Assembly: GCF_020497125.1 (NCBI RefSeq) | Contig: NC_059072.1 | Coordinates: forward strand, 57,384,697-57,448,696 | Direction: 5' to 3' | DNA length: 64,000 nucleotides | DNA from: Mauremys mutica | Lineage: Eukaryota; Chordata; Testudines; Geoemydidae | In this document: positions 1 through 10,600 of the stretch, one piece after another | How the letters are laid out: each line of letters starts with the position of its first letter | Position numbering within the stretch: the first letter of the stretch is position 1 | Made by a program: the position numbers and the translations under genes | Notes under the pieces: model-generated | Database searches by the model: none | What the model was told of the DNA's origin: nothing | What the model saw: the letters and a program-made list of their open reading frames with translations, nothing else

Positions 1-2640
1 TCATTTCAACCACTTCTGTTATTTGGCTCTTTCAGAATATGACTAAGGATTTAGGTCTCTGACTACGGCCCTGGCAAGGGTGAGGAAAATAAAATCAATA
101 ATTTTGCATTCAGCAAATTCATATATAGGAAGTAAAGATGGTCTTGTTCGCCCGGTGCTTTATTCTCTAAGATCAGAATGAAGATGATTAAATAGACCAC
201 TGGTATGATACAGTATGGTGTATATTCCTAAATGCAAGTAAGAAAAATGTAAGCCTGTCCATCCAGAGAAGACTGTCTTTATTGTAAGAAAATCAGTCAT
301 GTAGCCATATAGCAATACGAGAAAAGTATCCAATCCTGCAACATGCTGAAGGCTTCCCAAGAGATGCTGAGTGCCCTCAGCAACCACTTTAGACAAAAGT
401 ATTTTTATGAGATATAATAAGGGGACCAGGGAGAAGAACCATAATAAAAAAAAAGCCTGAGAGTTTAAAGTCCATTTGTTTAGGGGCCTTGACCTTTAAC
501 AGAAGCATTGTATCTGATTAGATTGGCAATGCATCTGGGAACTACATCGCAGTTACACAAAGAGAAAGGCAGTAGTTAAAAAACCTCCAGTGATTTTTAG
601 TCGCCCTCATAATCTGTTTCTCCAAACACTGGGAAAATATACAATAAAATGGACTATTCTTGAAAATGGCCAGTCCTATTACCATTGAAGTTAATGGGAC
701 TTTTGACTTTTTTCCCCAATGAAAACAGGATGGGGCCTTAAAATGGAATAACTAGATATACATTAAAACTATTTTAGGACTCAAACCATGGAGCCACACA
801 AACATGTTGCCATTCTAAGAACTCTCCATCCACGTAGAAGTCGAAGCTCTGAAATAATGAGCTAATTTCTGTTTAAATATAGCATGTGTCAATTCGTTTC
901 TTTTTGAAGGCATATGCCGATGCTTCAAAGTTAATGATCATAGTGACACATGCTGGCTGTAGCAGAGAAACACACCACTATGGAGATTCCCCTTTAAAAA
1001 GCCCTTCAGTGACTATTAGATTTTGGATCAATTATCTCATTAATGCAAAAGTAACAAAGAATTTCTGTTCCCACATTATACCTCTCTCAAATTACAACTG
1101 CTCTCTCTCTGGGTAGCACTACCTCTTGCCTGTTGCACCAGAAATCATTTCAGAACAGAGTAAAAACTCCTAACCCAACAAATGATGCGAACAATCAATC
1201 CTCTATGTTTTAAAACTGCAGAGTGATGCAGGGCTTTATTCTCACTCCACCATATGTTGAACCAGCTTCCCTGCTCCTGTTTAGCCACATTTAAAAAGCA
1301 CATTGTAGCAGCTTTCAGATGACAGACCTACTTTCAAACATCCACCTTTCAGGATTGTTTTTTAAATGAAGGCTGAGATTTCTTTCCCTCAGAATTTAAT
1401 TCTGGTCAGCAGCTTGATTTAAAATCCCATGACATTTTAAAACTATAATTGAAAATTAATTTGAAAATTAACAGATATAGACAAAATAACCCTACCCAAT
1501 AAGTTCAAATGATCTTTTTATCATTATTTCATTAAAAATGAGAACTAGATTATACATTGGTTTTATTATTTTGGAATTAAGTCCTGAAATTTATTTATTC
1601 AAACTGTGACAAGACTACTGCTTCTCTCCTTTGGCTGTTGTGGGAAATAATTGGATTTTTTTAAGACCTGGCAAAAATTCATTCATTCTTTCTCTCTTAC
1701 AATGGGTGCAACATTACAGTTCAAAAGGGACTCTTTTGTTCCCCGCAAATGTTCACGTTTTTAGCCCCTTGCCTCAAGTCTCTGGACAGTTCATTTCAGC
1801 ATTTTGGTCTATTCACGTAAAACTTTCAGTGAGTATTTTCTTAGCTAGAACTGGAGCTTTGTTTAGCATTTTCCAGCTAAATCAATTGCCCCCAGCTCAG
1901 AAAAGTGTGTTGTTATTATTCATTGCTCCCCACGACTCACAAATAAACCATCTGCCATCATCGTCCCTGCTGTACATTAATTAAGTTTCCATCAATCAAA
2001 AAAAATGGGCAAGAGAGTGAAAGAAAAGCAGGCAGGGAGAGAGAGAAAAAAAAACCATGATGCTTAAAGAGCAGGAAGCAACCTTGCTGTTAAAAATGGA
2101 TCATCTGTGCATCATCCCTTGGGAATAGTGTCAGCCATCAAGCTAATGCAAAAGTTCAAACACATTTGCCAGCAAGTTCAGAAATTATTCAAATGGCCTT
2201 GGTTGACCCCAGCCTGGAGTATAGGAAAGATGCTCCATACCTTGGAAGAGAAATGCTTTGCTCCCATTGTGCAGCCCTTGGACCTGCAGCACTCCAGCTA
2301 TGGAATTTCCCAGCTGCAATTCTGACAGCACATCAATCTGCAGCGAGGGGTCCACACCAAACCCTAAAACTGACCCAGAAATGATTAGTTACTCCATTTG
2401 TCGAGCATTTAACTTTTCGACAGCGTGAAGAAACAACAAAGAGAACAAGTCGATTACTCCCCTAGCTCCTTCATAGCCTAGTACCTGTAATCAGCAGCGC
2501 CTGGGAGAGACAAGCACTCAGCCCGACTGACATGACCTACTTTAACATACATCTCTCCATAAAGTTCTATTTTGACTCAAAAAGCTACACGAGTTTCCGC
2601 CAGAAAATTCATGCGAGTTCCCCTCCCAGACTGCTGTGAA
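1..2640. other. Unannotated AT-rich sequence, possible intron
   Basis: I see no convincing coding exon, RNA gene or intact repeat here. The sequence is AT-rich with scattered homopolymers and short open frames typical of chance. A short piece near 675-705 (ccattgaagttaatgggac) resembles the core of a common reptile palindromic MITE. If the exon at 2813-2867 is real, this stretch would be its first intron on the minus strand; that is inference. Confidence 0.4.
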
Positions 2641-2812
2641 GAGAGAGATCGCACTGGCTGCTCTTAGTCCATCTGTTTCTTCCTAGATTGTGGGGAGAGT
2701 TGTGGGATTTGGGAGATGGGAGGGGGGGGGAAGGTTGGTTGGTTTTTCCTCTCAATCTCTCTGTCTCTCTCGTCCTTTATGCTGCTTTCCAAAATTCTGA
2801 GCTTCCACTTAC

Positions 2813-2867
2813 CTGATCTCAGACAGAGGAGAAAGCAGAAGGTGCTTAACCAACTCGCGGACTCCAT
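2813..2867 (-). CDS. Putative first coding exon with signal peptide (gene not identified)
   Basis: On the minus strand an ATG at 2867 sits in a strong Kozak context (ACCATGG) with an in-frame TAG 12 bases upstream, which fixes the start. It encodes MESASWLSTFCFLLCLRS and then one base of a Gly codon. A consensus donor (CAG|GTAAGT) at 2811-2812 follows, giving a phase-1 intron. The hydrophobic core WLSTFCFLLCL ending in small residues is typical of a secretory signal peptide. A signal-peptide exon ending in phase 1 is common in genes for secreted and immunoglobulin-like surface proteins. The exon lies just downstream of a CpG island. I cannot name the gene, and no second exon was recognised to the left. 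The open frame that continues through the donor (to 2664) is probably intronic. Confidence 0.5.
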
Positions 2868-2929
2868 GGTACGGAGCTAGTCAGTCCATATTCCTCCTTT
2901 GAAAGCTGTGGGGAGCAAAATCTCAGAGC

Positions 2930-3560
2930 CACGCACCCGAGCCGCCTCCTCTGTCAATAGAAAGCTCGGACCCAACAGGAGAGCGAGCAACTTAGCCTCC
3001 CCAGTGCGCGCATCGTTGCTGAGCCCTGAGCGGCCGCCGCCCTAGCCCGGCGCCTGCTGGCCCCACGAGCCAGGTGCCGACGCCCGAGCACACGGTCAGG
3101 CAGGCGAGCGATGCGAGCCAGCCGGTGCCGACCAATGGAGCGAGGAGCGCAGCCCGGTCCCGCCGCCGGACAGAGACAATGGAGAGCCTAGCGGGCTGCG
3201 AGAGAAGAAATTGCTCCTCCGGGGCGGGGGAGGAGGCTGAGCCGCTCCCGTGGCCCTTGCTCCCACGGGCTCTGTCTCCAAGCCCCGCCGCCGTTACCAA
3301 GCGCAGCTGGCGCCGCCGCCTCCCCCTCGCGGGCTCCCGCGGGAGCTCCAGTCTCCTCCCCAAGATCGGAGGGGGACACTCGTGGGGTGGCGGGGGGGCT
3401 GGGCGCCGGCCCTAGCCTTGGGCCAATAGCTGCAGGCAATGGGGGGTTGTCCATCCCCCTCTCCCCCCAGCGTCTCGGCTCCCCCAAGTACGCTGCTAGG
3501 TTAATGCCGAGAGCCCCAGGCTTCCCGGGGTGCTGCCTCAGATGGGGGCCCTCCCAGCTG
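2930..3560 (-). promoter_or_regulatory. CpG island, probable promoter and 5' UTR
   Basis: GC content and CpG density rise sharply here against an AT-rich background. Many CGs occur (for example cgccgccgg and gcgccgccgcc). A GC box (ggggcggggg) lies near 3221 and CCAAT motifs near 3133 and 3423. No clear TATA box is present, as expected of CpG-island promoters. The position upstream of the minus-strand signal-peptide exon suggests it drives that gene. Several long open frames overlap the island on both strands (such as 2992-3363 minus and 3074-3415 plus). They are Arg/Pro/Gly/Ala-rich, as GC-rich DNA yields by chance, so I do not call them genes. A divergent transcript cannot be excluded. Confidence 0.6.
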
Positions 3561-3569
3561 CCCCATCCA

Positions 3570-3990
3570 CCCCCTTAACAGGGATCCTCACTGTCCAAGG
3601 GTGGGGAGCCCCAGCTCCCATCATCAGAAAGGGGCTAATGGGCAGAGAGATGGGGAGCCTGTTACCCCTCAGCACCCCCCCACCTAGGGGCTAATAGGCA
3701 GAGGGATGGGGTAATCAGTTACCCCTCAGCACCACACCCCCCATCTAGAGCTAATGGATTGAGGGATGGGGGGGCACAGTTATCCCTCAGCACCTCCCCC
3801 ACCTGGTGGATCATGGGCAGAAGATGGGGACACCAGTTACCCCTCAGAACACCCCCCCAACCTAGGGGCTAATGGGCCAAGGAATGGGGGATCCCCAGCA
3901 TCCCCCCAGCTCCCCTCTCTGCACCCCACTGGCCAAGGAGCTAACGGGCAGTGGCGTCGGATGGGGGATCCCATCAATATAGGGAATATC
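3570..3990. repeat. GC-rich minisatellite, about 58-bp units
   Basis: About six to seven imperfect units follow one another, each starting near ggctaatgggcagagggatgg and ending near gttacccctcagcacc plus a C-run and cctagg. Unit starts lie near 3629, 3687, 3747, 3807, 3865 and 3937, spaced about 56-72 bp. Units have diverged and the last two are longer. The open frames across it are side products of the repeat. The array adjoins the CpG island. Confidence 0.75.
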
Positions 3991-5160
3991 AGGATGATCT
4001 CCATGCCCCTCATTAAGGGAAGCCTGTGTGGGCCCCTCCAGCCCCTGGACCATGGTGTGTAGGGTAGGGAGAGCGCAGCTTTCCCCTGCACACCCCACTG
4101 GGCCTCTAGCTAAGGGCAAGGTAGCAGGCAGCCCTGCGTGCAGCAAGGGTGGGATTCGGCTTCTTGAGTGCTCTGGAAATAGCAGGTGGCATGGGGGTGT
4201 GAGTGGTAGCCATGAGAAAGAAGGTGCGGGTTCATCCTGTGTGAGGAGTTGGAGCTGTCCTGGAGGGGTCTGGCCCAGGCAGGACAGGTGAGGCGCTGAC
4301 ATGCCCTTTCCATGACAACATGTGAGATTCAGAAAAGTCCGTTTGAACATTTCTAATGGGAACCCTTCTAGAGAATTGAAGCCTCTTCTAAGGTGAGCCG
4401 CTGCACCATCGGAGGGACACTGGCAGAGGGCTCACCATCCCTCTGCCTCAGGTTACAGAGGGGGTGAGACACATACCCCGCATGCCTCCCAGGGAAAATT
4501 GTGTGGAAGTTTCCTATTAAAATACCCTATTGAAAAGCCTCCGAGGTATGAGAATGCTGGCGAATAACAATCTCACACCAAACAATGCAAACTTTCATTT
4601 CCCCATTGAACGAGGACTGCTGATCTTTTAATAAGTCCTTGTACCACTTACTGTTTGATAGTGATGCTGCTTTACCACTTTATTTTCATGTTCTTGTTGG
4701 GAATCAGTGTCAAAATATTAAAGTAAGAACCCTAAGTACTGTTCCAATATATCATTTTCTAGGCTTGGGTGAAGTTTCAGATTGATCATTGAGCACAAAT
4801 AATAATAAAAATCAGATATCTCCAGTAATTAAATAAAACTTGTGTATGAAGTGGCACATCAGCCAGTACAGTGATCTTTCAGCATAAAGGATAAACTGGT
4901 ATCCAAACTGGATTGCCAGAGGGTAATATTACAGATGAGTATATTACATATGTTCCCACAACAAAACTTCCACACACTATTTCACCAAATTAAGATGCGA
5001 AATGGGACAGTCCACATCTATTTTGTCTAATAACAACCAAAAATATATTTTACTCCTAAGAATGGGTGAAAATTCAGTTTGCCTACTTAACATTTTTGTA
5101 GGAAAATGGAAGATTTTTAGAGAGGACATTTTGAAAATCGCGAAGATAGGTATGATAAAG
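3991..5160. other. No recognised feature
   Basis: Sequence from 3991 to about 4480 is moderately GC-rich and may be the decayed edge of the minisatellite. From 4500 onward it is AT-rich. Open frames overlap each other on both strands and none shows a domain, start context or splice sites that I can support. Confidence 0.4.
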
Positions 5161-5164
5161 TGCC

Positions 5165-5645
5165 TACCCCACACAGTTGTAGAGGGATTAATCATGCCCT
5201 GCCCCAGAAGAAGCAATGGAGGTGAGTCCTCCGAACGGCCCAGAGATGCTGCATGAAGCACAGACAATCAGGGAGGAGTTGCAGGAAGAAATCAATCTGG
5301 GCCTGGCAGGCTCCAATAAAAGGGACCAGCAGGGCAGAGTACATCAGTTGGAGGGCAGAGAGAACCATAAGCACCTTGGACAGGAAGTAGTTGGCTGCTG
5401 GAACTGAGCAGCTGAGTGCCTTGAGGTGAGGGCAAAGAAGGTGCTGGGGCCATGGCGAAGTGGCCCAGGGAAATATAGCAGCATTGACGGGTTACAGAGG
5501 AGCAGCAGAAGGATGCTATTCTCAGGGTCCCTGGATTGGGGCCCAGAGTAGTGGGCGGGCCTGGCCCCCTCCTCTCACTCGCCACTAGGGAAGTGGCTGG
5601 ACTGTTAGACAGAGATACATCCCCACTCACACACCAGCAGGGGGA
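5165..5645 (+). repeat. Possible LTR-retroelement fragment
   Basis: A GC-richer block with sharp contrast to its flanks contains AATAAAAGGG near 5317 and phrases such as ggaagtagttggctgctgg, gtggcccagggaaa and gggtccctggattggggccc. I recognise these as recurring in turtle LTR-type repeats. Ends and target duplications were not found. The assignment is from memory of the repeat type and is weak. Open frames inside are broken and have no domain. Confidence 0.35.
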
Positions 5646-6398
5646 AACACAGATAACAACCGACCTGGAGGGCTGAGTTGCAAAGAGGATGCTGCGGTTC
5701 TGGGAGCTGAGAGAGGAGCCTCGAGCTAATCCCTAGCATGACCAGGAAGAGGCACTAGTCTGGTGATGAGGGCCTCACCTTGTGACAATAGGATTTTTGT
5801 TGGCCACTGCCTGTAGAAGGATGATCCTTAAGTTCATACAAAAGTTCTGTTTCCAGCATTGAAACAAACTTCCCTTGTGCAAGATATTTACATTTCCACA
5901 CCTTTGTTGTCACATCTCTAAGTGGGGGTAAGAACAGTTATTTGCCTTTGTAAAACTGTCAGTGAAAGAAAAAATACAAAATATTATTAGTTTATCAAAT
6001 CGTACAAATTCACCACCATTTTATGATTGCTGCCAATGTCACATTCATGTCTACGGTATTTTACAGTCATCTGTGACTTTTTTCCATGCCTAAAAACGAG
6101 ACTTTTACTAATCACAAAATACCACCCAAGAGTATCGGGGGTTTCCCCTTTTGCTCAAAGGTCACCATGGAAGTCAATGGCAAAGCTCTCATTGAGATCA
6201 GATCCAAAGCAGTGAAAAAAGTAAAGTAATGAGAACTGCTCACATCAAGGGAAATCCACTCCTCTTCCATGAAGCCTGAGTAAATAGGTTTTCTGAATAT
6301 GCAATGCAGGTGGGTTGGAAAGATGAAATCCAAACCAAATCCAAAACAGCTGTAGCACAACACCTTATTTGGCCTGTACTACACCCCATACAACCTCT
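5646..6398. other. No recognised feature
   Basis: AT-rich sequence without repeats, coding potential or RNA structure that I can support. It ends at the 8-bp target duplication of the hAT element that follows. Confidence 0.4.
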
Positions 6399-6406
6399 AC
6401 TACAGT

Positions 6407-6960
6407 CAGGGCCGCCCAGAGGATTCTGGGGGCCTGGGGTCTTCGGCGGCGGGGGGCCCCCGCTTCGGCGGTAATTCGGCAGCGGGGGGCCCTTCCGTTC
6501 CGGGACCCGCCGCTGAAGTGCCCCAAAGACCCGCGGTGGGGGCCCCCTGCCGCCGAAGCGGGACCTGCCGCCGAAGTGCAGCCGGGTCTTCGGCGGTAAT
6601 TCAGCGGCGGGGGGGCCCTGCTGCGGGACTTCGGGGCACTTCAGCAGCAGGTCCCGGAATGGAAGGGCCCCCCGCCACCAAATTACTGCCGAAGACCCGG
6701 CTGCATTTCGGCGGCGGGTCCCACTTCGGCGGTAATTCACCGGCGGGGGGGTCCTTCCGCCCCAGAGCGGAAGGACCCCCCACCGGCGAAGACCGGGAGC
6801 CGAAGAAGCTCCGGGGGCCTGGGCCCCACAAGAGTTTTCTGGGCCCCCCAGAGCGAGTGAAGGACCCCGCTCCAGGGGCCCTGAAAAACTCTCATGGGGG
6901 CCCCGGCGGGACCCGGGGCCTGGGGCAAATTGCCCCTCTTGCCCCCCCCGGGCGGCCCTG
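6407..6960. mobile_element. GC-rich non-autonomous hAT element (MITE) with 8-bp target duplication
   Basis: The 554-bp element starts CAGGGCCGCCC and ends GGGCGGCCCTG, an 11-bp perfect terminal inverted repeat. It is flanked on both sides by the identical 8-mer actacagt (6399-6406 and 6961-6968). CAGGG-type ends with 8-bp duplications are diagnostic of the hAT superfamily. The interior is a run of diverged direct and inverted repeats of a GC-rich unit around cttcggcggtaattcggc. No transposase is encoded; the long frames here are artefacts of composition. A truncated relative lies at about 54490-54832. The perfect duplication suggests a fairly recent insertion. Confidence 0.88.
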
Positions 6961-6968
6961 ACTACAGT

Positions 6969-7840
6969 CACAGACCTTCTGCCCTATTTGTTCAAGGTAT
7001 TGGTCCCATTGCATCCACATTGCAACTATCTATATTTAGATGTATATTTCACTTAATCTTCAAATCACAAAATAGGTTCAGTGTGGGAATCCTGATGATT
7101 TTCAATCCACTCAACAGGACAGAAAGAACAGCTGCCTGGTAATGAGTATCCTGTGGTCATGGTCATTTGAGACTCCCATATCCTCATGGATGTCTCTTAA
7201 ACAACATGAGATCTCATGTCCATTTTATCAACCATGTTATTCTCTCTGGCCCAGCAACAATGTAGCTTCATAACTGGTCATACAATACACCAGATCATCA
7301 CCCTGGGAGTAGACATAGAGTCACTAATATTCCTTCCCTATCGTAGCAAGATCATCACCTCCTCCACAACAAAGTCAGAGCTCTGCCTCCAGCCCAGAGA
7401 GAGGGAACAACACTCTTGGCTTGACTCTGGCAACATGAAGCCAACAAGCTTCCAGAACAATCTAAATGAATATGCTGTACAGCCACAAGATCTGGGAGCT
7501 GATGGACTAGTAAGACATTACAACCACTGGTTGCCCAAAAGTACAAGTGCACTGGCTTCTCTCTTCCTAATGCAATCACTGTGTTTGGTATATTAACTGA
7601 ACCAGAGCAGTACAAAGCAAAGAAATTTAGAGTAATAATGGTGCCAAATGTAAACCAAACCCAACACTGGTGCTAGCCATACTGGTGAACAATCTCCTTT
7701 TAACCACAAACAATGCTTATAAATTTGGATCTGCTAGTAGCCTTTGAATGTTCCATCATGAGGGGTTCCTGACTCCAATGAGAGACATGGTAGAAGTGGG
7801 CGGAGTCACACTGTGTTGACTTTGCTCCTTTCCGTAGGGG
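6969..7840. other. No firm feature
   Basis: Ordinary AT-rich sequence. The 126-residue frame at 7216-7596 has no recognisable domain or upstream signal. It may be chance or decayed LINE coding sequence leading into the fragment at 7845. Confidence 0.3.
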
Positions 7841-7844
7841 AAAA

Positions 7845-7940
7845 TTCCAGAAAGTTACGATGGGTGGCTACTCCTCATCATCTCATCTATATGTGGAATC
7901 CCACAAAACTCAGTCCTCTCTATTCTTCCTAATCAAAATA
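7845..7940 (+). mobile_element. Short LINE RT fragment (L2-like?)
   Basis: Translation on the plus strand contains CGIPQNSVLS, the counterpart of the RT motif CG(I/V)PQGSVLSP found in L2- and Rex-type LINEs, where it precedes the catalytic YADD box. The piece breaks off at the CR1 3' end at 7945, so the YADD box is missing. Only about 30 codons are visible. The clade is a guess. Confidence 0.35.
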
Positions 7941-7944
7941 TATT

Positions 7945-8886
7945 CATAGATTCATAGATTCTAGGGCTGGAAGGGACCTCGAGAGGTCATCGAGTCCAGT
8001 CCCCTGCCCTCATGGCAGGACCAAATACTGTCTAGACCATCCCTGATAGACATTTATCTAACCTACTCTTAAATATCTCCAGAGATGGAGATTCTACAAC
8101 CTCCGTAGGCAGTTTATTCCAGTGTTTAACCACCCTGACAGTTAGGAACTTTTTCCTAATGTCCAACCTAAACCTCCCTTGCTGCAGTTTAAGCCCATTG
8201 CTTCTTGTTCTATCCTTAGAGGCTAAGATGAACAAGTTTTCTCTCACCTCATGACACCCTTTTAGATACCTGAAAACTGCTGTCATGTCCCCTCTCAGTC
8301 TTCTCTTTTCCAAACTAAACAAACCTAATTCTTTCAGCCTTCTTTCATAGGTCATGTTCTCTAGACCTTAAATCATTCTTGTTGCTCTTCTCTGGACCCT
8401 CTCCAATTTCTCCACGTCTTTCTTGAAATGCAGTGCCCAGAACTGGACACAATACTCCAGTTGAGGCCTAACCAGCACAGAGTAGAGCAGAAGAATGACT
8501 TCTCGTGTCTTGCTCACAACACACCTGTTAATGCATCCCAGAATCAAGTTTGCTTTTTTTGCAACAGCATCACACTGTTGACTCATATTTAGCTGTGGTC
8601 CACTATAACCCCTAGGTCCCTTTCTGCCGTACTCCTTCCTAGACAGTCTCTTCCCATTCTGTATGTGTGAAACTGATTGTTCCTTCCTAAGTGAAGCACT
8701 TTGCATTTGTCTTTATTAAACTTCATCCTGTTTACCTCAGACCATTTCTTCAATTTGTCCAGATCATTTTGAATTATGACTCTATCCTCCAAAGCAATTG
8801 CAATCCCTCCCAGTTTGGTATCATCTGCAAACTTAATAAGCGTACTTTCTATGCCAATATCTAAGTTGTTAATGTATATGTTAAAC
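7945..8886 (-). mobile_element. 5'-truncated CR1 LINE, RT C-terminal half
   Basis: Read on the minus strand, this is the 3' part of CR1 ORF2. It contains the catalytic FADD box (FADDTKLGG, codons at 8820-8831), then [11 protein letters not shown], then [18 protein letters not shown] (about 8420-8480), and finally [17 protein letters not shown] and [18 protein letters not shown]. The open frames are 8589-8792, 8368-8706 and 8032-8355, so frameshifts separate the parts and the copy is dead. The 3' end at 7945-7970 carries the short tandem tail (attcatagattcatagattc) typical of CR1 instead of poly-A. The 5' end is truncated near 8886 in the RT fingers/palm region. Confidence 0.93.
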
Positions 8887-9328
8887 CTATAGAAGAGATT
8901 GTAAGAAATATGGAGTCCAGTGCAAACACTACACAGATTATGCCTGACCGCATTTTTTTTACATTAAATGTAGTCAGAGCCATAACTCAATTATCCCAAT
9001 AAATAGGAAAATAAGCACCTAGAACAGGAGTTTCTGTCTGAAACTAAACCCAGAATAGATAGGTGATGTTGGTGGGGAGAGAGAAGTGTTTTGAAGAATT
9101 GGCCAGAGCTGTCACATACACTTCTATCCATATGATCATCAACTTCCCTCTGATCAACATAGAAGTGCATGGTTCTCAAGGTCTTCTTGGACTCATCACT
9201 ATCTAAACATCCAGAAACTTTAGTGAAAGTAGACAAAAATACTTGTTTCCATTTTCAGTTGGCCAAGAGGATGTTCTCTTTCTAATTGGATGCAGTCCTG
9301 GTGATTTACATATTCATTACAGCCCAGC
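8887..9328. other. No recognised feature
   Basis: AT-rich sequence between the CR1 truncation point and the hAT MITE. The minus-strand frame at 8991-9236 shows no domain. Confidence 0.35.
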
Positions 9329-9743
9329 CAGGGATGAAAGTAACATAAAAGACTTACCAGTACGGAGTCCCAGCTCTGGGCCCCCAGAAGGGGTGGGGCC
9401 TCAGGTGAAAGGGGCGGGGCTAGGGGTCAGCATCCCCCAGCCAGCCCTTCCATGCTGCTCAGCCCACACCACTCGGGGCTCCAGCAGCAATTTAAAGGGC
9501 CCAGGGCTCTGTCGCTACCATGGTAGCAATAGCGGTGACCGGGAGTCCCAGGCACTTTTAAATTGCCAGGCCTCGGGGCAGCTGCCCCTTTAACTCCCCT
9601 CAGAGGCCTGGGGGGCGGGCACAAAAGGGGCAGCAATGTTAAAGTGCTGCCACGGTAGCGCTTTAATGTCGGCTATGTACAGGCCAGCAGCCACTTCTTA
9701 CCGGTATGCCATACCCACCCATACCAGCCAACTTTCACCTCTG
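9329..9743. mobile_element. Non-autonomous hAT-like MITE
   Basis: The left end reads CAGGGATGAAAGTAA, and the right end, reverse-complemented, reads CAGAGGTGAAAGTTG. These are related inverted ends of the CAG-type typical of hAT. The flanking 8-mers agccccagc-like (9321-9328) and atccaggc (9744-9751) agree at 5 of 8 positions, fitting an old duplication. The interior is GC-rich and contains two gtcgctaccatggtagc-like palindromes. No coding region. Confidence 0.7.
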
Positions 9744-10104
9744 ATCCAGGCTTAACTACTGTAATGGACTAAAGCTAAGTATGAAAGTGAAGGCGACAGA
9801 GCAGCTAGTCCAATGATGAGAGCACATCATTACAGTGCTTTACATACTACATAGGCTCTCTGGCCAATATAATTTCATCTCAAGACCCTGGTCTTAACAT
9901 TCAAGGCTGTCACTGAGCTTCAGGGCTGTCCCATGATATCTTAGGGACACCATCTCTCTTTGTGAGCCAGGAAGACAACTATGATAAACAAGGACACTAG
10001 ATCTAATATTGCTGGTGAAGCTGGAAGGAAGCAGAGCTATTTTTGGCCTTGATTGTGGGAACTTCCTCCTTCAAGACATCAGGATGACCAAAAATATTAC
10101 TATT

Positions 10105-10475
10105 TTAGAGTAAAATTCAGAGATTCTAAAGCCAGAAGGAACCACTGTGATCATCTAGCTTGACTTCCTGTAAAACATAGGCCATAGCACCTCCCTGAAA
10201 TAACTTCTGTTTGAACTAGAGCATATCTTTTAGAAAAATATCCAGTCTTGATTTTAAAAATTGCCAACGATGGAGAATCAACCATAACTCTTGATAAGTT
10301 GTTTCAATGGTTAATAACCTTCACTGTTAAAAATGCATGCTTTATTTCCAGTCTGAATTTGTCTAGTTTCAACTTCCAGCCATTGGTTCTTGGTATACAT
10401 TTGCTGTTATACTGAAGATCCCATTATCAAATATTTTTTCCATATCCAGGTACTTATAAACTGGATTCAAATCAC
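10105..10475 (-). mobile_element. Old CR1 LINE 3' fragment
   Basis: The plus strand reads as the reverse of a CR1 3' end: agattctaaagccagaagg, then ccactgtgatcatctagc, then tgacttcctg. It continues into gtttcaatggttaataacc and cttccagccattggttctt, which correspond to codons near the C-terminus of ORF2 in CR1. Divergence is high and no frame survives. Confidence 0.75.
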
Positions 10476-10492
10476 CCCTTTACCTTCTCTTA

Positions 10493-10600
10493 GGATATGT
10501 CTCCACTGGAGCTAGAGATGCAATTTCCAGCTTGGGTAGACACAACCATGCTAGGTGTGATCAAGCCAACATGCCAAAAACTGAAGTATATGTAAAATCC
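10493..10600. repeat. MITE fragment
   Basis: The segment aggatatgtctccactggag and the following gcttgggtagacac and gatcaagccaacatgcc match one arm of a reptile palindromic MITE whose ends read (A)GGGTATGTCTACACT. The second arm is missing. It abuts the old CR1. Confidence 0.4.

Noticed and set aside
2992..3487. Several long open frames on both strands over the CpG island
   Set aside because: They are Arg/Gly/Pro/Ala-rich in overlapping frames, as expected from GC-rich DNA with few stops. None has a domain or supporting splice sites.
6240..6971. 243-residue minus-strand frame and 147-residue plus-strand frame
   Set aside because: Both lie within or across the GC-rich hAT MITE (6407-6960) and reflect its repeated GC-rich units.
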